Part shown: piece after piece, positions 1 to 4,267 of the stretch
Layout of the letters: every line of letters begins with the position of its first letter
Numbering within the stretch: position 1 is the first letter of the stretch
Assembly (NCBI GenBank): GCA_910579055.1
Contig: CAJTSU010000116.1
Span: 1 to 5,140, forward strand
Direction of reading: 5' to 3'
DNA length: 5,140 bases
Origin: an uncultured Mailhella sp.
GTDB taxonomy: Bacteria; Desulfobacterota; Desulfovibrionia; Desulfovibrionales; Desulfovibrionaceae
Notes under the pieces: generated by a model
The model's input: only the letters and a program-made list of their open reading frames with translations
Databases searched by the model: none
What the model was told of the DNA's origin: nothing
Position numbers and translations under genes: made by a program

Positions 1-208
1 CCTATCCGTCGGCTGCGGAGTCAGTCGGCGGATGGGGCGACTGTGGATTGAAACACGATGGGGAGAAAAGCGAAATGCTTGTGTTGATGGCGCTGTGCGC
101 GAGGTGTGCCTTTGCTCCGACAAGGGCGGCAACGGATGTTGCCGTAAAAGTAGCATGTATTCACGGCCAGCTCGCTTGCGACTTCGTGCGGCTGGCGAAA
201 AATCCCTC
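1..208. other. Gene-free left flank with small hairpins
   Basis: I see no convincing coding sequence here. Besides the CRISPR-like element, the stretch has a perfect 7-bp hairpin (127-133 pairing with 138-144, loop GGAT). It also has a 6-bp stem (166-171 with 191-196) enclosing a small CGC-TT-GCG hairpin. Neither is followed by a T run on either strand, so neither is a good intrinsic terminator. The short open frame at 32-220 has no ribosome binding site and a composition unlike a protein. Confidence 0.4.
24..54 (+). CRISPR. Possible single degenerate type I-C-like CRISPR repeat
   Basis: A 31-base stretch starts with GTCG and ends with GTGGATTGAAAC (43-54), the 3' end typical of type I-C direct repeats. 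GTCG at 24-27 can pair with CGAC at 38-41, giving the short internal palindrome expected of such repeats. The 5' half does not have the usual C-rich then G-rich arms, and no second copy occurs in this window, so an array is not demonstrated. If real, it would be the last or an isolated repeat of an array lying to the left of the window. A chance match to the 12-base end is the main alternative. Confidence 0.3.
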
Positions 209-237
209 TTGACAGAATGATATCGGTTGGGAATATT
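209..237 (+). promoter_or_regulatory. Candidate sigma-70 promoter of the cytochrome gene
   Basis: A perfect TTGACA at 209-214 is followed after 17 bases by AATATT at 232-237, which matches the -10 consensus at four of six positions. Transcription would start near 244, leaving a leader of roughly 110 bases before the start codon at 353. The -35 box is strong and the -10 box only fair. Confidence 0.45.
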
Positions 238-243
238 CAATGT

Positions 244-290
244 GAAAATCATGACGATTAGCTTGAAACATACGGAGAATCGTGATTTTC
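244..290 (+). promoter_or_regulatory. Inverted repeat in the cytochrome leader
   Basis: GAAAATCA at 244-251 is the exact reverse complement of TGATTTTC at 283-290. Just inside, CGATT at 255-259 pairs with AATCG at 278-282, with a three-base bulge (252-254) on the left side. The result is a 13-bp interrupted stem around an 18-base loop. It sits immediately downstream of the predicted promoter, so it could be an operator or an mRNA leader structure. No T run follows directly (a six-T run lies at 307-312), so a simple terminator is unlikely. Confidence 0.3.
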
Positions 291-339
291 GGAATATGAG
301 GTGCGGTTTTTTGCTGCATCTCCCTCACATTTGCAGTCC

Positions 340-345
340 AAGGAG
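340..345 (+). promoter_or_regulatory. Ribosome binding site fixing the cytochrome start
   Basis: AAGGAG lies 7 bases before the ATG at 353. No comparable site precedes the upstream in-frame ATG at 227. The protein beginning at 353 starts directly with a twin-arginine signal peptide, so this site decides the start. Confidence 0.8.
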
Positions 346-352
346 AGAGACT

Positions 353-1198
353 ATGGAATTGAGCAGGAGAGCCATGCTGGGAACCCTCGGCGGCATTGCC
401 GCTGGCAGTGCCGTCGCGGCCATGGTGAAAACAGGAGTTGCCGCTGCTGAAGGACCAGTGGTTTCGCCCGGTCAGAACGGTCATTTTGCTCAACAGTATG
501 GGGAGTTCGGCTGGAAGCCCCATAAACTGGATCCGGACGAATGCGCGAAGATTGCCTATGATGGCTACTGGTACAAGGGCTATGCCTGCGGATACGGCGC
601 GTTCTACAGCATCATCGGGGTGCTGGGCGAAAAGTACGGCGCTCCGTACAATACGTTTCCCTTCACCATGCTTGAGGCCAACAAGGGCGGGATCTCCGAC
701 TGGGGCACCATCTGCGGTGCGCTGTACGGCGCGGCCGCTGCATATGCTCTGTTCTGGGGCCGCAAGGAGCGTGACCCCATGGTGACGGAGCTGTACCGCT
801 GGTACGAGCAGACCGCTCTGCCCATCTATCAGCCGGGCGACATGGCGCAGGGCGTGAAGGGAGATATTCCTTCCAATCCCTCTGGATCGGTGCTCTGCCA
901 TATTTCCGTATCCAAATGGTGTTACAACACCAAGCTCCCCGCCTCCGGCAAGGAACGCAGCGAGCGCTGCGGCCGCATCACCGCCGACGTGGCGCGCAAG
1001 GCCGTTGAAATCTTCAACGCCAAGATCGATGCGGGCAAGGAATGGAAGGGGGCCGCGGGCAAGCCGGAGGCGCTCAAGTACTGCGGCGAATGCCATACCA
1101 AGGGCGGCGAATCCGATATCGCCAAGGGTATTATGGACTGTACTCCCTGCCACAGCGGCACTGAACATACCATGAACAAGTTCAAGGATCACCCCTAA
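353..1198 (+). CDS. Split-Soret type dihaem cytochrome c
   Basis: This 281-residue protein is exported and predicted to act as a periplasmic electron carrier. Residues 1-32 form a signal peptide with a twin-arginine motif (SRRAML, 4-9), a hydrophobic Ala/Gly-rich core and an Ala-rich cleavage zone near 29-32. Two haem-c sites lie at the C-terminus: CGECH (244-248) and CTPCH (263-267). Six further cysteines (C64, C79, C121, C182, C190, C206) sit in a C_GCAxxG_C_C-like region, including GYACGYG (77-82) and GTICGALYG. The split-Soret cytochrome of Desulfovibrio desulfuricans is a dimer with two bis-histidinyl haems per subunit plus an iron-sulfur centre, and the extra cysteines here fit such a centre. 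Its physiological partner is poorly known. The gene stands alone, with its own promoter region and a hairpin straight after the stop, and is convergent with the next gene. The family call is confident; cofactor assignment of individual cysteines is not. Confidence 0.9.
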   Translation: MELSRRAMLGTLGGIAAGSAVAAMVKTGVAAAEGPVVSPGQNGHFAQQYGEFGWKPHKLDPDECAKIAYDGYWYKGYACGYGAFYSIIGVLGEKYGAPYNTFPFTMLEANKGGISDWGTICGALYGAAAAYALFWGRKERDPMVTELYRWYEQTALPIYQPGDMAQGVKGDIPSNPSGSVLCHISVSKWCYNTKLPASGKERSERCGRITADVARKAVEIFNAKIDAGKEWKGAAGKPEALKYCGECHTKGGESDIAKGIMDCTPCHSGTEHTMNKFKDHP

Positions 1199-1205
1199 TC
1201 CGCAT

Positions 1206-1232
1206 GAGGCTGCTGACGTTGTCAGCAGCCTC
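1206..1232 (+). terminator. 12-bp perfect hairpin after the cytochrome gene
   Basis: GAGGCTGCTGAC (1206-1217) and its exact reverse complement (1221-1232) form a 12-bp stem with a three-base GTT loop, starting 8 bases after the cytochrome stop codon. Position and strength fit a 3' end signal. The sequence after it (GAACATTG) has no T run, so it is not a canonical intrinsic terminator and may instead protect the 3' end or assist factor-dependent termination. Confidence 0.6.
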
Positions 1233-1249
1233 GAACATTGCGAGCAGGT

Positions 1250-1386
1250 CGCGGCTTTGCCGCGCCGTAAAGCGAGTAATTTTCGTGCCTTTCCGTCAAG
1301 CCGCTTTGCGGCTTGGACGGCGCAAACGCCGCGAAGCGGCGTTTGTCATCAGTCGAGGCGGAGTGCCGGATCCCCGGCATTCCGCC
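1250..1386. repeat. Cluster of four further hairpins in the convergent gap
   Basis: Four inverted repeats follow one another. CGCGGC 1250-1255 pairs with 1259-1264 (loop TTT). The arm 1293-1304 pairs with 1308-1320 (12 bp with one bulged G, loop TTT). CAAACGCCGC 1323-1332 pairs perfectly with 1336-1345 (loop GAA). The arm 1357-1369 pairs with 1374-1386 (13 bp with one G-T pair, loop ATCC). None is followed by a long T run on either strand. With the 1206-1232 hairpin they fill the gap between two converging genes and probably keep transcripts from running into each other. A repeat-family element is also possible. Confidence 0.55.
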
Positions 1387-1452
1387 TTTGCCGCGTTCTG
1401 GTTCCCCGCGCTGATCTTCTCCGCCCCTGCCTGAAGGGGAAAGACATCTGCC

Positions 1453-2355
1453 TCAGCGTGAGGCATAGCGGGTAGTCTGCCTGACTCCTAGATAAGAGGC
1501 CACGGTTTTGGTTTTCCCGCTGCTCAGGGCAAACCCTCCGTTCATCAGCCTGTCGATTTCCTGCGCGCGTACCTGAGCCGAGGGCGCGCCCAGCAGCACG
1601 GCAATGAGCCGGGTCTTCCCCCGTCGGGCGGTGGTGATGATATTGTAGCCCGAGGCGGTGGTCCAGCCTGTTTTCAGGCCATCCGCCCCCTTGTAGCGCC
1701 CAAGCTGCGGGTTTTTGTTCTCGCATGTGCGGTTGTGGATGGTGACGGTACGGGCGGAATGGTAGCGCAGTGCCTTGGGAAAGCGCGCAATATAGTTGCG
1801 GGCGAGGTTGAGCATGTCGCGCGCGGTTGTATACTGCCCCTTGGCGGGCAGGCCGTGCGGCGTTTTGAACGTGCTGTTGTCCATGCCCAGTTTTTTGCCG
1901 ATGCTGTTCATTTTTTTGATGAAAGCCGCCTGCGATCCGTAGACATGCTCGGCAACCGCGCAGCTGGCGTCGTTGCCCGAAGCCACGGCCATGCCGTACA
2001 GCAGGCGTTCAAGCGTCAGCTTGTCCCCGGGGCGCAGCCCCATGCGTGAACCTCCCTCCAGCGCCGCGCGGCGGCTGACCCTGACGTTATCCTTGAGCGA
2101 AACCCTGCCGTCCTCCACGGCATCGAACACCAGATACATTGAGAGAATCTTGGTCAGAGAGGCGGGCGGAACCCTGGCGTCGGCGTTCTGTTCATACAGC
2201 ACCACACGTTTGTCCAGATCGTAAAGAATGGCGCTTTTGGCCCGGATGGGCCCGGCCAGGGCGGACAAAGGCAGGGCAAGGATACAGACGAACAGCGCGG
2301 CGCATGCGGCGCGGAGCGGGAGGACTTTGCCGGAGGGGAAAGAAAAAACGCGCAT
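1453..2355 (-). CDS. D-alanyl-D-alanine carboxypeptidase, peptidase S11 family
   Basis: This 300-residue penicillin-binding protein is predicted to trim the terminal D-Ala from peptidoglycan stem peptides in the periplasm. The three active-site motifs are present in order: SxxK as SLTK (66-69, nucleophile S66, in PPASLTKI), SxN as SGN (126-128) and KTG (228-230, in GLKTGWT). A Sec signal peptide with a hydrophobic stretch at about 14-33 ends in ALA (32-34) before GP. The protein stops about 70 residues after the KTG motif. It therefore seems to lack the C-terminal beta domain and amphipathic anchor helix of PBP5/DacA (about 400 residues) and is probably soluble. Upstream, AAGGA lies 8 bases before the ATG. 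It is the only gene in its transcription unit here, convergent with the cytochrome gene. It could equally be a DD-endopeptidase of the PBP7 type, which has a similar length, so no gene symbol is given. Confidence 0.9.
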   Translation of the reverse strand: MRVFSFPSGKVLPLRAACAALFVCILALPLSALAGPIRAKSAILYDLDKRVVLYEQNADARVPPASLTKILSMYLVFDAVEDGRVSLKDNVRVSRRAALEGGSRMGLRPGDKLTLERLLYGMAVASGNDASCAVAEHVYGSQAAFIKKMNSIGKKLGMDNSTFKTPHGLPAKGQYTTARDMLNLARNYIARFPKALRYHSARTVTIHNRTCENKNPQLGRYKGADGLKTGWTTASGYNIITTARRGKTRLIAVLLGAPSAQVRAQEIDRLMNGGFALSSGKTKTVASYLGVRQTTRYASR

Positions 2356-2380
2356 GGGGAGATCCTTTGGGCTTTGGGAA

Positions 2381-2500
2381 AGGCGAAACGGTATTGTCTT
2401 TCAAGGCACACTTCTACTCCATATTTCAAAAATATTCCAATTATTTCAAGAAGAAAGTGATAAATAATGATTTGCATGGCTTATAGATTCTCTAGAGTAT
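2381..2500 (-). promoter_or_regulatory. AT-rich control region upstream of the carboxypeptidase gene
   Basis: This stretch is far richer in A and T than its surroundings, as expected for a promoter region. On the minus strand it holds TTGAAA at 2444-2449 and again at 2424-2429, and AATAAT at 2440-2445, but no pair of boxes with ideal spacing that I would call firmly. A palindrome, ATATTT (2421-2426), CAA, AAATAT (2430-2435), could be an operator. The 9-mer TTGAAATAT appears here on the minus strand (2421-2429) and in opposite orientation at 2508-2516. Confidence 0.35.
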
Positions 2501-2800
2501 TCCGCCATTGAAATATTTGACGGAATCGAGCACGGCGAGACTCCGCCGCGACGCCGGAGCAGCCGCAATTCACTTGCGGGGTACAGCTCCGGCGTCAGGC
2601 GTGAAACCTGCGGGCCAGAACACAGGAGCCTGGCTGGCGGCTCCTTCAGTGGCAATTCCGCCAAATCAGTACAAGGTTCCCCGGAGCCGGATGCCAGGCA
2701 GAGAGTCCTGACCCGGTGTAACGGGGCCGCAGCGCGGGTTGGCTGTGAGGTTGTCTATGAGCAAGCTGTCATGTTCCGCCCCGCAATTTTTCTGCCCGAT
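2499..2800. other. Unassigned GC-rich structured intergenic region
   Basis: About 300 bases without a credible gene but with notable folding potential. The central element is a two-tier hairpin. GACGCCGGAGC (2550-2560) pairs perfectly with 2586-2596, and inside it CCGCAA (2563-2568) pairs with TTGCGG (2574-2579). Next to it are CAGG 2596-2599 with CCTG 2607-2610, and AGGAGCC 2624-2630 with 2639-2645 (7 bp). ATTCCG 2499-2504 pairs with CGGAAT 2521-2526. On the plus strand GCCCCGC is followed by AATTTTT near 2779-2791, a possible end of a plus-strand RNA. Short open frames exist on both strands (2508-2711 plus, 2446-2664 minus) but do not read like proteins. I do not recognise a known RNA family. 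Confidence 0.35.
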
Positions 2801-2806
2801 TCCCTG

Positions 2807-2846
2807 AAAAATGGAAGACCGGCTTCCAGGGGGATGGAAGACGGTC
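2807..2846 (-). terminator. Intrinsic terminator of cbiK
   Basis: On the minus strand, 27 bases after the cbiK stop, GACCG-T-CTTCCA (2846 down to 2835) pairs with TGGAAG-C-CGGTC (2828 down to 2817). This 11-bp stem has one mismatch and a six-base loop. A short run of five T follows at 2811-2807, separated by TTCCA. It has the shape of a rho-independent terminator and would end the riboswitch-cbiK transcript. Confidence 0.75.
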
Positions 2847-2873
2847 GGAAACGGCGGCCAGCCAGGGGGAGAC

Positions 2874-3806
2874 TTATTCCGCCGTGAATTTGATTTTCGG
2901 GTTCACAATATCGTCATGGCTTTCCGCCGCATGGCGCGCGAATACATCCTGAATGCCGGGGATTTCTCCCATGCCCCTGAGTACGGGAAAGACGGTCAAG
3001 CCTTCCTTTCGGAGCAGAGAAGCCCAGGAATCCGGCTCGTCGCCCGCGAGGTCGTTGCGGGCATGCTCTCCAGCCACTACCATAAACGGCATGATCCAGA
3101 CGCGGGCAACTCCCTTTTCCTTCAGTATGGGGATGATGTTTTCAATGCGCTGGTAGCCTTCCACGGAAGCCATGAAGGCAAGAGGATCAATGGAATTCAT
3201 CACGGCATTCATGCCCGCGAATACCATGTCGCAGCGTCCGGCGTCCTGTCCGTGAGCCATGAACAGCACGGCGTCGCCGCTTTTGCGGGCGGAAGGCACG
3301 GCATGCAGAGCGGCCTTTGCCACGGCCTGCGCGTCATCCATGGATTCCACCAGCGGGCGGCCCAGCCTCATGGTTCGGAAGCGCCCGGGGTGTTGGATCG
3401 CGTTGCTCTGGAGCAGACGATCGAGCTTGGTGAATTCCTCCCCTGCCATGATGTGCAGCGACTGCACGGACAGATCCGTCACCCCCTGTTCGGCCAGGGC
3501 GTCCAGCGCCTCGTCCACGGAGTGGACTTTTTTGCCCTGTCTGTTGAGTTTGGTACGGATGATGTTGGAAGTATATGCCCATACCAGAGCTTCGCCCGGT
3601 TCCAGCGCGGGGCGGAAGGCCGCTTCAATGCCTTCGTAGGCGGGCAGAGCCTTCTCTTCACTGGTTCCGAAGGCTACCAGCAGGATGCCTTTCTTGCCCG
3701 CTTCAGGGGGCTGACCCGCAAAAGCGAAAGGCAGAAGAACAGTCAGGGTGAGCAGCAGGGCAACGCCTGTGCTCAGGCCGCGTTTGAGAAAGAAATGGTT
3801 GTGCAT
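2874..3806 (-). CDS. cbiK: Exported sirohydrochlorin cobaltochelatase (periplasmic CbiK type)
   Basis: The 310-residue precursor belongs to the CbiK/anaerobic cobalt chelatase family, which inserts Co2+ into sirohydrochlorin in the early-cobalt route to B12 and can also insert Fe2+. Residues 1-30 are a Sec signal peptide (KR at 8-9, hydrophobic core 11-29, AFA cleavage before G31). The mature enzyme starts near ILLVAFGTS (41-49). Residues H185 (MAHGQ), E216 (SVEGY) and H248 (GEHARND) occupy the family's metal-binding and catalytic positions. QSLHI with H118 is also conserved-looking. The chosen ATG has GGGAG 5 bases upstream; the frame is open further upstream to 3986, but only from a TTG and through the leader hairpin. 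A cobalamin riboswitch precedes the gene and a terminator follows it, so it is a single-gene, probably B12-repressed unit. Desulfovibrio vulgaris has a periplasmic CbiK that binds haem, for which a role in haem or iron handling has been proposed. I cannot assign the haem ligand by eye. Confidence 0.9.
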   Translation of the reverse strand: MHNHFFLKRGLSTGVALLLTLTVLLPFAFAGQPPEAGKKGILLVAFGTSEEKALPAYEGIEAAFRPALEPGEALVWAYTSNIIRTKLNRQGKKVHSVDEALDALAEQGVTDLSVQSLHIMAGEEFTKLDRLLQSNAIQHPGRFRTMRLGRPLVESMDDAQAVAKAALHAVPSARKSGDAVLFMAHGQDAGRCDMVFAGMNAVMNSIDPLAFMASVEGYQRIENIIPILKEKGVARVWIMPFMVVAGEHARNDLAGDEPDSWASLLRKEGLTVFPVLRGMGEIPGIQDVFARHAAESHDDIVNPKIKFTAE

Positions 3807-3811
3807 GCGAA

Positions 3812-3816
3812 CTCCC
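3812..3816 (-). promoter_or_regulatory. Ribosome binding site deciding the cbiK start
   Basis: GGGAG lies 5 bases before the ATG at 3804-3806. It selects the start that puts the signal peptide at the very N-terminus, over the longer open frame reaching back to 3986. Confidence 0.6.
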
Positions 3817-3916
3817 GTGTTGTCGCGCCGGGCCGCGAAATGTGGAACAGGCGGCGCCGCGCTCCGGGTTCTGAAGTCGCCGCCGGGGTTCGGATCATGT
3901 TTCAACGCAGGGGAGG

Positions 3917-3956
3917 GCACAAGAAAGCTCCATGATCGCGCGATCATGGAGCTTTC
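3917..3956 (-). terminator. 34-bp perfect palindrome, likely riboswitch expression platform
   Basis: Positions 3923-3956 are a perfect palindrome with 17-base arms centred on the GCGC at 3938-3941. As RNA on the minus strand it gives a very strong hairpin whose 3' arm ends in GAGCTTTC and runs on into TTGTG, a U-rich tail typical of an intrinsic terminator. It lies between the cobalamin aptamer and the cbiK start, where an off-switch terminator would be expected. Because the DNA is perfectly symmetric, a protein-binding operator is the alternative. Confidence 0.6.
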
Positions 3957-4005
3957 CGTATTTTGCTCCTTAATACCTGCCGACAATGATCCCGTGCCGG
4001 AGGGG

Positions 4006-4025
4006 CGTCCCGCGCGGGCGGGACG
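4006..4025 (-). promoter_or_regulatory. GC hairpin just after the B12 aptamer
   Basis: On the minus strand CGTCCCGC (4025 down to 4018) pairs perfectly with GCGGGACG (4013 down to 4006) around a four-base loop, 5 bases after the closing P1 strand of the aptamer. No T run follows, so it is probably part of the switching structure and not a terminator by itself. Confidence 0.45.
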
Positions 4026-4030
4026 TTCCT

Positions 4031-4204
4031 TGTCAGGCAGGTCTTCCGGCTTGCCTCGCGGTTCCCGGCCTTCCCGGAATATACTTCCAGTGGCGCACAG
4101 GGAGAACCGTTCTCTTCGGCCATTCAGCGAAGAAGAAGCTCACGGCGGCGGGTCCGCTCCCGTTTCGCACGGGATTCCCTATCAAGTCCAAAGGACACCT
4201 GACA
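4031..4204 (-). ncRNA. Cobalamin riboswitch upstream of cbiK
   Basis: Read on the minus strand, all main landmarks of the B12 aptamer are present in order. These are a 5' P1 strand TGTCAGG (4204-4198); the core GGGAAtCCcGTGcGAAAC followed by GCGGaCCCGCCGCCGTGA; GCCACTGG (4094-4087); GGGAAGGCC; the B12 box GCAAGCCGGAAGACCTGCC (4054-4036); and the 3' P1 strand CCTGACA (4037-4031), which pairs perfectly with the 5' strand over 7 bp. Binding of a cobalamin is expected to lower expression of the downstream cbiK. Which cobalamin form is preferred cannot be told by eye. Confidence 0.95.
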
Positions 4205-4209
4205 GCGAT

Positions 4210-4239
4210 AACCTACACACGGAACAGGCTTGCTGTCAA
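4210..4239 (-). promoter_or_regulatory. Promoter of the riboswitch-cbiK transcript
   Basis: On the minus strand a perfect TTGACA (4239-4234) is followed after 18 bases by TAGGTT (4215-4210), a weak -10 match with three of six bases. The start site would fall near 4203, almost exactly where the riboswitch P1 stem begins, and this agreement supports the call. I see no terminator between the upstream UxaA-type gene and this promoter, so some read-through is possible. Confidence 0.5.
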
Positions 4240-4267
4240 TTGCGGCGGACGGAGAGGGCGCTTGATG

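Noticed and set aside
227..352. Upstream start at 227 for the cytochrome gene
   Set aside because: It would bury the twin-arginine signal behind 42 unrelated residues and has no ribosome binding site, whereas AAGGAG is well placed for 353.
161..1192. Long minus-strand open frame (343 codons) opposite the cytochrome gene
   Set aside because: It is antisense to a gene with clear signal peptide and haem motifs. It shows no recognisable domain and arises from the GC-rich codon pattern of the opposite strand.
2282..2304. Possible lipobox in the carboxypeptidase signal peptide (cysteines 18 and 24)
   Set aside because: RAAC and LFVC do not fit the L-A/S-G/A-C consensus, and a normal ALA cleavage site follows, so it is treated as a standard Sec signal peptide.
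2647..2653. GCCACTG on the minus strand, resembling a cobalamin riboswitch element
   Set aside because: No B12 box, no P1 closing pair and none of the core GTGAAA...CCCGC pattern is found around it, unlike the true aptamer at 4031-4204.
2811..3935. Long plus-strand open frame (374 codons) opposite cbiK
   Set aside because: It overlaps the terminator and all of cbiK. The translation is rich in His, Gly and Arg with no family resemblance, so it is a shadow frame.
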